Part shown: positions 9,498 to 17,278 of the stretch, one piece after another
Numbering within the stretch: the first letter of the stretch is position 1
How the letters are laid out: each line of letters starts with the position of its first letter
Assembly: GCF_009901565.1 (NCBI RefSeq)
Contig: NZ_WXEW01000009.1
Coordinates: 186,001-250,000 of the forward strand
Reading direction: 5' to 3'
Length of the DNA stretch: 64,000 nucleotides
Origin: Herbidospora solisilvae
GTDB taxonomy: Bacteria; Actinomycetota; Actinomycetes; Streptosporangiales; Streptosporangiaceae
Made by a program: the position numbers and the translations under genes
Notes under the pieces: model-generated
The model's input: only the letters and a program-made list of their open reading frames with translations
Told to the model about the DNA's origin: nothing
Database searches by the model: none

Positions 9498-10214
9498 TCA
9501 CATCGGCCGGATGGCCGTCTGATCGCCGCAGGCGGGCGGGCCGAAGCGTTCACACAGGCGCTCGAGCCCCAGACCGCTGATGAGCAGGCGTTCCTTGGCG
9601 TTGCCGAGCAGGTCGGCGCTCCAGGTGACGAAGCCGCCGTCGCCGAGGTTGAGATCGTCTCCGGCCGGGGTGGTGGCGCGGATCTCGAAGCAGGCGTCCC
9701 GGTAGTAGCCGCGGCCGCCGGTGCGATCGTCGTCGAAGGCGAACGCGGTGCTGGGGTATGCCTGCGTAAGCGGGTTCAGGACGTTCTCGCGCAGGGTTCG
9801 GCGATGCCGTCCGGCGGTCAGGTCGGTGACGGACACGCGCACCTCCGTGACCCGATGGCCGAGGGTGTGGACGCTGTCCAGGAGGTCGAGGTGGACGCCG
9901 ATCTGCTCTGCCAGGGCCGTGGTCTCGAAGGCGAACGAGCCCTCGTCGCGGCCGGCGGTGCACAGCCCCAGCATCGTGAAGTGCGCCGCCATGCCAGGCG
10001 CGGCGTACGACTGGGCGCGGACCACCCGGTGCACGGCCGCCAGCCGGACCCGCCGGCGTGAGCGCGGGTCGCGGCGCAGCAGGTCCCGGCGGCGTACCGC
10101 GCATTCCAGAGCCAGCACATTGGTGGCGTCCGCGACGACCTCGGTGGTGCGGACAGTGGTGACCACCTTGTTCTGGTCCGCGGTCGCCACCGCCGAGACG
10201 GTGCCCAAAGGGCA
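9498..10214 (-). pseudogene. Class II aminoacyl-tRNA synthetase-like C-terminal fragment
   Basis: The minus-strand frame encodes about 239 residues with no credible start codon. Two segments look like the class II synthetase core seen in HisRS/HisZ: GGRGYYRDACFEI (compare the YYTG-x-x-F motif) and ERLLISGLGLERL (compare motif 3, G-x-G-x-G/L-ERL). The N-terminal part of the expected fold is missing. The frame runs into a 15-bp palindrome at 10201-10215, beyond which a truncated integrase begins on the other strand. Both genes seem to have lost their 5' ends there. The assignment is inference from motifs. Confidence 0.4.
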
Positions 10215-10215
10215 C
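10201..10215. repeat. Perfect 6+3+6 palindrome at a gene-truncation boundary
   Basis: GTGCCC and GGGCAC flank AAA. It lies exactly where the synthetase-like fragment and the integrase fragment meet head to head. It may be a recombination footprint, an operator or chance. Confidence 0.4.
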
Positions 10216-10216
10216 A

Positions 10217-11383
10217 GTGGTGACAGCGCCGCGCCTTCACCACCTCTTGGACGACGGCACCGGCCGCACTCGTCCCGCGCTCGCCCGGCTGGCCTGGGAG
10301 CTGACCTCAATGCCGGTCCCCTACCGGGGCCTGGCCTGGCTCGACAACAACCCGCTGGTCAGCGACTACCTGCGCGGCCTCGCCCGAGGAACCATCCCCC
10401 TTACCCACCAGGGCCTGCACGACCTGGACAGCTGGCGGACCGCCGCTCATCTCCGCGACCTGCTCATGGCCACCGGGGCACTGCCCGCAGTCGATCGGCA
10501 GATCATGCAGTTCGAACGCTGGTGCCTGCATCGCCTCACCGAGATCACCGATCCCGAGCACGCCCAGTTCCTCCGCGGCTTCGCCCGCTGGCGCCTATTA
10601 CCCCACCTTCATTCCAAAGCGCGCCGAGGCCCGGTGGGCGTCGGCTCCCGCAACTGGGCCGCAGGCAGCCTCAACAGTGCCGCCGTCTTGCTGACCTGGC
10701 TCAGCGACCGCGGCACCACCTTGAAGACCATGTGCCAGGCCGACCTCGACGTCTGGTTCGCCGCCGGCCCCGACCCGCACCGCACCCGCGCGTTCCTTCG
10801 CTGGGCCATGACCACCGGTCACGCGTCCCGCATGGTTCTTCCTACAGCCCGGCGCGCACCGGTCGCCCCGATCAGCCAGGACCGGCGGCTCCACCTGCTG
10901 CGCCGGTTCCTCACCGAGGACACCATCGACCTGCGCACCAGAGTCGCGGCCTGCCTGATCCTGCTGTTCGCCCAGACCATCACGCGCCTGCTGCGCCTCA
11001 CCCTCGACGACCTCCTCGACCAGGACGAGCGAATGTTCCTGCGACTCGGCACCCCTCCCACGCCCGTCCCCAAACCTTTCGCCGCCCTAGTCCGCGACCT
11101 CGCTGACCAGCGCGCGAACATGAACACCGCCGCCAATCCGCAGGCCCGCTGGCTGTTCCCTGGCGGCCGGGCGGGCCAGCCACTCAGCGTCACCGCGCTC
11201 AGCCAGCACCTGCAAGCGCTCGGCTTCCCCACGGTTGCCACTCGCACCTCAGCGTTCCGGCAGCTCGTCCTCCAAGCCCCCGCTCCCGTCATCGCCGACG
11301 CTCTCGGCTACCGGCACAGCACCGCCACCAAGCACTTCATCGCCGCTGGGGGTAGCTGGTCCCGCTACGCTCCCCGCAGATGA
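10217..11383 (+). CDS. Integrase/recombinase-like protein, probably lacking its N-terminus
   Basis: 388 residues from a GTG. The body resembles a family of actinobacterial XerD-like putative recombinases: a core-binding helical region (WRTAAHLRDLLM), then RVAACLILLFAQ and the closing GYRHSTATKHF and SWSRYA, whose Tyr could be catalytic. The canonical R-H-R-Y set is degenerate, as in the family as I remember it. Full-length relatives begin with a Cys-rich zinc-ribbon-like part before LLDDGTGR. Here that motif starts at residue 10, so the 5' part is absent. It is probably inactive. The neighbouring MobC-like gene and Tn3 relics support a mobile origin. Confidence 0.6.
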   Translation: MVTAPRLHHLLDDGTGRTRPALARLAWELTSMPVPYRGLAWLDNNPLVSDYLRGLARGTIPLTHQGLHDLDSWRTAAHLRDLLMATGALPAVDRQIMQFERWCLHRLTEITDPEHAQFLRGFARWRLLPHLHSKARRGPVGVGSRNWAAGSLNSAAVLLTWLSDRGTTLKTMCQADLDVWFAAGPDPHRTRAFLRWAMTTGHASRMVLPTARRAPVAPISQDRRLHLLRRFLTEDTIDLRTRVAACLILLFAQTITRLLRLTLDDLLDQDERMFLRLGTPPTPVPKPFAALVRDLADQRANMNTAANPQARWLFPGGRAGQPLSVTALSQHLQALGFPTVATRTSAFRQLVLQAPAPVIADALGYRHSTATKHFIAAGGSWSRYAPRR

Positions 11384-11731
11384 CCTCGGCAGCAGCACCT
11401 GCGTCTCATCCAAAATCCCCGCCAGCCGGGTCACGGCCCCCTCCACCAAGTCCGCCACCCGAGCCTCGCTCCCCCCTGCCAGAGCAGCAGCGCACAGCTC
11501 CAGGAACCGGCGCACCGCCGCGATCTCCTCGACCACCGCCCGCCGATCCGCCTCCAGCAAGCTGTCAGACGCGGCCACCCGCATCGCCGAAGAGGCCACC
11601 AGGTTCGACACCGCCACTCCGGCCCGTGCCGCCGCGGCCGAGACGAGCCTGAATTCCTCATCCGTGAACTTGACGCTCACCTTGTTCTGCCGCCCACCTG
11701 CCACCCGGCGCCGCCGACCACCACCCGCCAC
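11249..11731 (-). CDS. MobC-like ribbon-helix-helix relaxosome protein
   Basis: About 160 residues. QNKVSVKFTDEEF followed by ARAGVAVSNLVASSAM is a ribbon-helix-helix DNA-binding domain like that of plasmid mobilisation MobC proteins, with the usual downstream helix (RRAVVEEIAAVRRF). Such proteins bind at oriT and help the relaxase. No relaxase is present. A GTG at 11731 has a GGGAGG site just upstream and is the preferred start; the frame stays open further up. The 3' end overlaps the integrase antisense by 135 bp, so the C-terminus may be extended or rearranged. Confidence 0.55.
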   Translation of the reverse strand: MAGGGRRRRVAGGRQNKVSVKFTDEEFRLVSAAAARAGVAVSNLVASSAMRVAASDSLLEADRRAVVEEIAAVRRFLELCAAALAGGSEARVADLVEGAVTRLAGILDETQVLLPRSSAGSVAGPATPSGDEVLGGGAVPVAESVGDDGSGGLEDELPER

Positions 11732-11794
11732 CCCCACCTCCCGCTCGATCGGAGCAGCACAGCAGCCCTCCCACCCCACCCGTGCCGCGCGCAA

Positions 11795-11850
11795 GACCCG
11801 GTCGAGCTCCTCATCGGGTGAAGCGCACCTTCACCACGTTCTACCGCCCT
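11795..11850 (-). pseudogene. Second degenerate ribbon-helix-helix fragment
   Basis: Just upstream of the MobC-like gene the minus strand reads NVVKVRFT, and one base out of frame DEELDRVLRAARV. Together these reconstruct the start of another ribbon-helix-helix domain. The frameshift and the lack of a start suggest a remnant of a duplicated or fused MobC-type gene. Confidence 0.3.
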
Positions 11851-11871
11851 CGACACGCCGCCGCCGAACGC

Positions 11872-13773
11872 TCACGCCCGCCTCCCACCACGTGGATCAG
11901 CAGCGAGATGGTCCTGGAACTCGGCGTGCCGGAATTGGTAGATCGGGCCGATCGCACGCAATAGTCCCAGCCGGTGCGCGTCATCAAGGAATGGCATCAA
12001 CGTGCGAGGCAGATGGCCCGCCCAGGCCAGCCGGTAAGTGGCAACCAGATACGCCAGCCACGCACGGTGGTCCCCGACCACGAGCCCGACCACGAGCCCG
12101 AACACGAGCCCGACCACGAGCCCGAACACCAGCCCGCCCACGAGCCCGCCCACGAGCCCGAACACCAGCCCGCCCACGAGCCCGACCACGAGCCCGAACA
12201 CCAGCCTGCGGGTGAGCAGTGCCTCTCGACCTTGCAGACGGAGGTTGGCGAACCCTGGTTCATGAGATGGCCATGACCCGATCGTGAGCCCGCCCGCGAG
12301 CCCGAACGCGAGCCCGAACACGAGCCCGAACACGAGCCCGAACGCGAGCCCGAACGCGAGCCTGGTTGTGGTGGTGATGCTGCGGGTTGTCTGGGCCAGG
12401 CGCCACCAGGCGAGGTCGCGGGTGGGTGGGCTGCCGTCTGGGGGGTGGGTCATGGTGCGGGCGAGGTAGGCCAGCCATCGGCGGGCTTGGTCGGGGTCGT
12501 GGTGGCGGTGGGGCCGGAAGGGGTCGGCGGGGTCGGTGCTGGGCGGGCGGGTGGCGATCAGGGCGGGGATGAGCTGGTCGAACAGGTGGCCGCGGAGTTG
12601 GTCGGGGCCGAGGAACCGGCCGGGGTCCAGCAGTGGCGCTGGATCGATACGACCGTCGATGTAGATCACTCGCAGCAGCCACAAGCCCAAGGCGGTGCTG
12701 GCGACTGCGGCCAACGTCTTTCCGGGATCGGGTCCGGTCGTGGTGGCGGGTGCTGTGCGCAGGACGGACAGGGTCTGCTCCCATCCGGCGGCCGGTTGGG
12801 GCGACAAGCAGCGCTTCAGATAGGCCGCTGCCGTCTTCGGGGTGACAGGCTGGGGTTCGATGACCAGGGCCGAGGTGAGCACGTCTCCCGCACCGTCGAC
12901 GGCCTCGGCGAACTCAGCGGTCCGGCTGGTCACGATCAGCTGATCGGTATCGGCCAGCGACCGGTTCAGCGCCACGATGACGGCCTGCTGCACGGCAGGA
13001 GAGAGCTCGTCCAGGCCGTCCAAGACCGGAAGGATGTGCCCGCGCACCGCCAACTCCTCCCCCATCCTGGCGGGCAGGTCGGGGGAGCGCAGCGCGGGAT
13101 AGTCCTGATCGAGCCGGGAAGCCAGCCACTGGTGCAGGCGCGGGAACACTTCGGTGTCCCAGCCAGCCACCGGCATCAGCACCGGCACCGGTTCGCCAGG
13201 ATGGGCGGCGCGAGTAGCCAGCAGTTCACGGACCAGTTGAACCGCCAGAGTGGTCTTGCCGGTTCCGGCGGCCCCGAGGATGACCAGGCGGCGGCGGCGC
13301 ATGCTGCGGAACTTGCCTGTCAGGGCGGCAATGTCGTCGCTGGAGGCGGTCAGCCGCTGGACCCCGGGAGTGAGATTGGCCGGATGGTCCATAACCGCCG
13401 TGGCGGCGGTCTGCCGCCAGATGACCGGGATCGGGTCGGGGTCATCCAGCGACCGCCGCGTCGCTTCGGTCTTCCACTGCTGTTCTACCAGCCCAGCCAG
13501 CGCATCCTTGGCGAGGCTCACCTGCTCGGAGGTGAGCACCGAGGGGCCAGACAATCGCCGCCGCCACAGCCATAACGGCACCAGCAACGTCGGGACCACC
13601 AACACGACACTGACCAGCTGGGCCAGGTTCGCCCCGGTCTGGAGCCCGTCCTTACCGCTCAAGCCCCAAACGATCAGCGCCAGTAGCCCGATCACGCCTG
13701 TCACACCGACCCACCAGATCAGCGCGTACCGCCACGAACCGTTCCACCTCGCCATGCCCAAATCCTGAGCCAT
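11872..13773 (-). CDS. Membrane-anchored NACHT NTPase, copy 1
   Basis: 633 residues. The start MAQDL..MARW is shared with copy 2, supporting ATG 13773. Two N-terminal membrane helices (about 18-38 and 50-71) are followed by a NACHT domain with Walker A GAAGTGKT (167-174) and Walker B LPVLDGLDEL (248-257). A C-terminal part has short hydrophobic tracts of the form GLVFGLVxGLVxG (about 474-560), then a conserved end (FLDDAHRLGLLR, YQFRHAEFQDHLA) typical of actinobacterial NACHT proteins. NACHT NTPases are signal-sensing switches of the STAND class; relatives act in anti-phage defence. The ligand and effector are unknown. It is a tandem paralogue of the next gene. Confidence 0.8.
   Translation of the reverse strand: MAQDLGMARWNGSWRYALIWWVGVTGVIGLLALIVWGLSGKDGLQTGANLAQLVSVVLVVPTLLVPLWLWRRRLSGPSVLTSEQVSLAKDALAGLVEQQWKTEATRRSLDDPDPIPVIWRQTAATAVMDHPANLTPGVQRLTASSDDIAALTGKFRSMRRRRLVILGAAGTGKTTLAVQLVRELLATRAAHPGEPVPVLMPVAGWDTEVFPRLHQWLASRLDQDYPALRSPDLPARMGEELAVRGHILPVLDGLDELSPAVQQAVIVALNRSLADTDQLIVTSRTAEFAEAVDGAGDVLTSALVIEPQPVTPKTAAAYLKRCLSPQPAAGWEQTLSVLRTAPATTTGPDPGKTLAAVASTALGLWLLRVIYIDGRIDPAPLLDPGRFLGPDQLRGHLFDQLIPALIATRPPSTDPADPFRPHRHHDPDQARRWLAYLARTMTHPPDGSPPTRDLAWWRLAQTTRSITTTTRLAFGLAFGLVFGLVFGLAFGLAGGLTIGSWPSHEPGFANLRLQGREALLTRRLVFGLVVGLVGGLVFGLVGGLVGGLVFGLVVGLVFGLVVGLVVGDHRAWLAYLVATYRLAWAGHLPRTLMPFLDDAHRLGLLRAIGPIYQFRHAEFQDHLAADPRGGRRA
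12071..12215. repeat. 12-nt tandem repeat tract in NACHT copy 1 (distal block)
   Basis: On the plus strand GAGCCCGACCAC and GAGCCCGAACAC variants repeat about 11 times. Read on the minus strand they encode GLVxGLVF-type membrane segments with Gly every fourth residue. Imperfect copies keep the coding frame because the unit is a multiple of three. Confidence 0.75.
12284..12366. repeat. 12-nt tandem repeat tract in NACHT copy 1 (proximal block)
   Basis: About seven units of the same GAGCCCGA-based 12-mer, encoding GLAFGLVFGL-type sequence. It is separated from the distal block by about 70 bp of ordinary coding sequence. Confidence 0.7.
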
Positions 13774-13836
13774 CCGGCCTCAGCGCACACACAAGGGCAC
13801 GAACCGTGACCAACCCGCATCCGCAACGTGCGCAGA

Positions 13837-13873
13837 CGGATACGACAGAGTCGAATACGTCACGGTGCCAGTC
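13837..13873 (-). promoter_or_regulatory. 37-bp conserved element, copy A, upstream of NACHT copy 1
   Basis: Read on the minus strand it starts GACTGGCA and contains TGACGTATTCGAC and GTCGTATCCG. It lies 64-100 bp upstream of the NACHT copy 1 start. It differs at two positions from copy B. Homology with the other copies starts abruptly at GACTGGCA. It is a candidate promoter or operator. Confidence 0.5.
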
Positions 13874-13886
13874 AATCCTCTGATAT

Positions 13887-16061
13887 TCAGCGCGGTGGCG
13901 GATCGGCGGCGAGGTGATCCTGGAACTCAGCGTGCCGGAATTGGTAGATCGGACCGACCGCGCGCAGCAGCCCCAGCCGGTGCGCGTCATCCAGGAACGG
14001 CATCAACGTACGAGGCAGATGGCCCGCTCGGGCCAGCCGGTAAGTGGCAACCAGATACGCCAGCCACGCGCAGTGGTCACCGATCGTGAGCCCGAACGCA
14101 AGCCCGACAGCGAGCCCACCCGCGATCCCACCCGCGAGCCCGGCCGCGAGTCCAACCGTGAGCCCGACCGCAAGCCCGAACGCAAGCCCGACCGCGAGCC
14201 CGAACGTGGTGGTCCGCATGAGATTTAAGGCACGGTCAGCTCGCCAGCTGGCCATTGGTGCCGTTGCATGTTCTGTTGTGGCCGGGACCTCAGCCCATTC
14301 CACTAGCCCGACTGCGAGCCCAACCGCGAGCCCCGTCGCGAGCCCAACCGCGAGCCCGAACGCGAGTACGGTCGCGAGCCCCGTCGCGAGCCCAACCACG
14401 AGCCCGAACATGAGCCCAACCACGAGCCCGAACGCGAGCCTGCGGGCCAGCAGTGACCCTCGACCTTGCAGGCGGAGATTGGCGAACCCAGGTTCCTCCG
14501 ATGGCCATGACCCGACCCCGCTTGAGAGACCAACCGCGAGACCAGCCGCGAGACCAACCGCGAGACCAGCCACGAGACCAACCGCGAGACCAACCGCGAG
14601 ACCAACCGCGAGACCAACCACGAGACCAACCACGAGACCAACCACGAGCCTGGTTGTGGTGGTGATGCTGTCGGTTGTCTGGGCCAGGCGCCACCAGGCG
14701 AAGTCTCGGGTGGGTGGGCTGCCGTATGGGGGGTGGGTCATGGTGCGGGCGAGATAGGCCAGCCATCGGCGAGCTTGGCCGGGGTCGTGGCGGCGTCGGG
14801 GCCGGAAGGGGTCGGCGGGGTCGGTGCTGGGGGGGCGTGTGGTGATGAGGGTGGGGATGAGCTGGTCGAACAGGTGACCGCGCAGCTGGTCAGGGCCGGA
14901 GAACCTGCCGGGGTTTAACAGTGGTGCAGGGTCGGCGCGGCCGTCGATGTAGACCACGCGCAGCAGCCACAGGCCCAAGGCGGTGCCGGCGACCGCGGCC
15001 AGCGTCGCGCCGGGATCGCGTCCGGCCGTGGTGGATGGTGCCGTGCGTAGAACGGACAAGGTCTGTTCCCATCCTGCCGGCGATTCTGGCGGCAGGCAGC
15101 GCTCCAGGTAGGCCGCGGCCGTCGTCGGGGTGACAGGCTGAGGTTCGATGACCAGAGCTGAGGTGAGCACGTCTCCCGCGCCGTCGACGGCGCGGGAGAA
15201 CTCGGCGGTCCGGCTAGTGACGATCAGCTGATCGGCATCGGCCAGGGACCGGTTCAGCGCCACGATGACAGCCTGCTGCCTGGCAGGAGGGAGCTCGTCC
15301 AGGCCGTCCAGCACCGGCAGGATGTGCCCACGGTCGGCCAGCGCCTCCGCCATCCCAGCGGGCAGGTCGGGTGCGCGCAGCGCGGGGTAATCCTGATCGA
15401 GCCGGAAACCCAGCCACTGGTGCAGGTGGGGGAAGGCGGCGGTGTCCCAGCTGGCCACCGGCATCAGCACGGGCACCGGTTCGCTTGGATTCTCGGCGCG
15501 GGTGGCCAGCAGTTCGCGGACCAGCTGGACCGCCAAAGTGGTCTTGCCGGTTCCGGCGGCCCCGAGGATGACCAGGCGGCGGCGGTGCATGCTGCGGAAC
15601 TTGCCTGTCAGGTCGGCGATGTCGTCGCTGGAGGCTGTCAGCCGCCCAACCCCGGGGGTGAAGTTGGCCGGATGGTCCATCACCGCTACAGCGGCGGTCT
15701 GCTGCCAGATGACCGCGATCGGGTCAGGGTCATCCAGCGACCGCATCCTCGCTTCGGTCTTCCACTGCTGTTCCACCAACCCGGCCAGCACATCCTTGGC
15801 GTGACTCACCTGCTCGGAGGTGACCCCCGGACGGGCCGACGATCGCCGCCACCACAGCCATAACGGCACCAGCAACGTCGGGACAACCAACACGACACCA
15901 ACCAACTGGGCCAGGTTCGCCCCGGTCTGGAGCCCGTCCTCACCGCTCAACCCCCAGCCGATCAGCGCCAGGAACCCGACCACGCCTGCCACGCCAACCC
16001 ACCAGGTCAGCGCGTACAGCCACGAACCGCCCCGCCTCGCCATGACCAAATCCTGAGCCAT
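13887..16061 (-). CDS. Membrane-anchored NACHT NTPase, copy 2
   Basis: 724 residues, closely similar to copy 1 along its whole length: two N-terminal membrane helices, NACHT Walker A GAAGTGKT (about 167-174), Walker B LPVLDGLDEL, and the same C-terminal FLDDAHRLGLLRAVGPIY ending. It is about 90 residues longer than copy 1 because the glycine-zipper membrane tracts are expanded (about residues 475-515, 545-590 and 620-665). The upstream ~100 bp is also duplicated, so the repeat unit is gene plus leader. The tandem duplication suggests diversification of the sensor or membrane part; function is inferred only from the family. Confidence 0.8.
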   Translation of the reverse strand: MAQDLVMARRGGSWLYALTWWVGVAGVVGFLALIGWGLSGEDGLQTGANLAQLVGVVLVVPTLLVPLWLWWRRSSARPGVTSEQVSHAKDVLAGLVEQQWKTEARMRSLDDPDPIAVIWQQTAAVAVMDHPANFTPGVGRLTASSDDIADLTGKFRSMHRRRLVILGAAGTGKTTLAVQLVRELLATRAENPSEPVPVLMPVASWDTAAFPHLHQWLGFRLDQDYPALRAPDLPAGMAEALADRGHILPVLDGLDELPPARQQAVIVALNRSLADADQLIVTSRTAEFSRAVDGAGDVLTSALVIEPQPVTPTTAAAYLERCLPPESPAGWEQTLSVLRTAPSTTAGRDPGATLAAVAGTALGLWLLRVVYIDGRADPAPLLNPGRFSGPDQLRGHLFDQLIPTLITTRPPSTDPADPFRPRRRHDPGQARRWLAYLARTMTHPPYGSPPTRDFAWWRLAQTTDSITTTTRLVVGLVVGLVVGLAVGLAVGLAVGLVAGLAVGLAAGLAVGLSSGVGSWPSEEPGFANLRLQGRGSLLARRLAFGLVVGLMFGLVVGLATGLATVLAFGLAVGLATGLAVGLAVGLVEWAEVPATTEHATAPMASWRADRALNLMRTTTFGLAVGLAFGLAVGLTVGLAAGLAGGIAGGLAVGLAFGLTIGDHCAWLAYLVATYRLARAGHLPRTLMPFLDDAHRLGLLRAVGPIYQFRHAEFQDHLAADPPPR
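14083..14215. repeat. 12-nt tandem repeat tract in NACHT copy 2, block 1
   Basis: Units of the GAGCCCGACCGC / GAGCCCGAACGC kind repeat about 11 times, encoding GLAVGLAFGL-type segments on the minus strand. Confidence 0.7.
14300..14445. repeat. 12-nt tandem repeat tract in NACHT copy 2, block 2
   Basis: About twelve imperfect units based on AGCCCAACCGCG and AGCCCGAACGCG, encoding GLAVGLATGL-type sequence on the minus strand. Confidence 0.7.
14523..14650. repeat. 12-nt tandem repeat tract in NACHT copy 2, block 3
   Basis: About ten units of GAGACCAACCGC / GAGACCAACCAC, a different 12-mer from the other blocks but encoding the same GLVVGLVVGL pattern. The nearly identical units suggest recent slippage or expansion. 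Confidence 0.75.
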
Positions 16062-16125
16062 CCGGCCTCAGGGCACCCGCAAGGGGAACGAACCGTGACC
16101 AACCCGCATCCGCAACGTGCGCAGA

Positions 16126-16162
16126 CGAATACGACACAGTCGAATACGTCACGGTGCCAGTC
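16126..16162 (-). promoter_or_regulatory. 37-bp conserved element, copy B, upstream of NACHT copy 2
   Basis: Same element as copy A, 65-101 bp upstream of the NACHT copy 2 start on the minus strand. It matches copy C (23751-23787) at 36 of 37 positions. It contains the direct repeat CGTATTCG spaced 15 bp start to start, which could be a binding site on one face of the helix or a promoter. Confidence 0.5.
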
Positions 16163-16185
16163 CCCGCCTGGCTCAGCAACGGAAA

Positions 16186-16214
16186 GGCCCCGGCGCTCTG
16201 ACTGCGCCGGGGCC
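16186..16214. terminator. Strong GC hairpin
   Basis: A perfect 11-bp stem (GGCCCCGGCGC with its complement) and a 7-base loop. It lies just outside conserved element B and beyond the end of the HTH fragment at 16238, so it may terminate minus-strand transcripts before the NACHT promoter. Confidence 0.6.
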
Positions 16215-16237
16215 CTGCTGCTGATCGAGACGGCCCG

Positions 16238-16486
16238 CTACCCGGTTCGCTTGACCACGATCGGGGTAACCGGAGCAAGAACATCCCGAGAAGCCGAGCA
16301 ATGCTTCATCCGAAGACAACGCCAGGCCGTCATCCACACCTGCACGTCTTCCTTCGAGCCTGAGCAGGCCCAGATGCAGTTCTCCACCAGCGGACCCGGC
16401 GGCAGGTTCCTGCCCTTCAGGGCCTTGCAGAGAGTGCTCGCGGCGAATGCCCTGCGGGACCGGTGCGCCAGCTCGCGGTAGCTCAT
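16238..16486 (-). pseudogene. XRE-type helix-turn-helix fragment
   Basis: 82 residues beginning MSYRELAHRSRRAFAAST and continuing LCKALKGRNLPP, the typical helix-turn-helix plus linker at the N-terminus of actinobacterial XRE regulators and NB-ARC/NACHT-type STAND proteins. The stretch after VWMTAWRCLRMKH is short, and the expected long C-terminal part is missing. It may be the orphaned 5' end of another STAND protein. Confidence 0.5.
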
Positions 16487-16548
16487 CCAGTGAACAGTCG
16501 CCCCGGCCGCTGACGGGAGAGCGACGGGGGCATCGTGGGCGACTCAGC

Positions 16549-16845
16549 TTCGCGCCCAAGGGTCTGTCCTCGGCCGCAGCCCGGGATCTGCTCGCGCAGG
16601 TCGGCCCGAACGCGGTGCCGGAGCAGCGGCCTGGACTGGCCCCCGTATGGCCGCGAAGCTGTGGGCGCCGGTGCCGTGGATGCCGGAGGTCACGATCACG
16701 CTGGAAGTGGCGTTGGGCAAGCGGCTGGAGGCCGTCGTCGTCGCCGTGGTGCCGGCGCTCAACGCAGGCCTGAGCCTGATGCAGGAAGGCCGCGCGTAAG
16801 CGGCCGTCGAGCTGCTGCGCTCTCTCAGCAACGCCCGTTTGGGGC
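16549..16845 (+). pseudogene. Relic of a P-type (H+-type) ATPase N-terminus
   Basis: The plus strand reads KGLSSAAARDLLAQVGPNAV, then in another frame AAKLWAPVPWMPEV, VALGKRLEAVVVAV and LNAGLSLMQEGRA, then a stop and AVELLRSLSNARL. This is the cytoplasmic start and first membrane pair of a plasma-membrane proton-type P-ATPase, broken by at least one frameshift and one stop and cut off after ~95 residues. It is unrelated to the CtpI-like gene at 46-50 kb. Confidence 0.6.
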
Positions 16846-17094
16846 TCATGACACCTTTCTTACCGACACCCCAAGACGCGGACCTCTCCCGCCAATTTCT
16901 GCACTCAGACTCCTCGAAGGCCGAGACTCGGCACACCGGGCACCGGCGGGCCCCGTTGGGGCGCCACCGGAATACGGCAGAAACGGGCCGCGCCGTTGAT
17001 CATCGGTGGTTAGACTCGTTGGGTTCGCGCTGGTTGGTGGCGGTTTCGGGGGTCTGGGTGGCGTCGATCGGATGGCGTAGCTGAGATTCACCCG

Positions 17095-17278
17095 CGCGGT
17101 GTTGGGCCTGGAGCTGGCGGAGGTGTTCATTCCCTCGACCGGTGAGGTGGAGTGGCGCGCGGCAAGATGCAGGATGACCAGCATCTGCTGGCGTTTCTGG
17201 TGTGTTTGAAGACCCACCAGCGATGGGTACTTCCCGAAGCTCGCCGACGTCCCGAAGATTCATTGTCCGGTCGTTGCT
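17095..17278 (+). pseudogene. Tn3-family transposase N-terminal relic
   Basis: Pieces in successive frames read EVFIPSTGEVEW, ARGKMQDDQHLLAFLVCLK and GYFPKLADVPK. These follow the DUF4158 N-terminal part of Tn3-family transposases (consensus around ...LLALLVCLKTYQRLGYFPKLDDVP...). Two frameshifts are visible. It ends at the NACHT copy 3 stop codon. It is a different transposase type from the one at 20.7 kb. Confidence 0.55.

Noticed and set aside
12071-12366. Possible CRISPR array
   Set aside because: The units are contiguous 12-mers without unique spacers and lie inside a coding sequence; they encode a regular membrane pattern.
12038-14757. Plus-strand frames encoding Thr-Ser-Pro/Pro-Arg-rich repeat proteins across the NACHT genes
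   Set aside because: They are by-products of the 12-nt repeats on the strand opposite two full-length NACHT genes and have no independent start signals.
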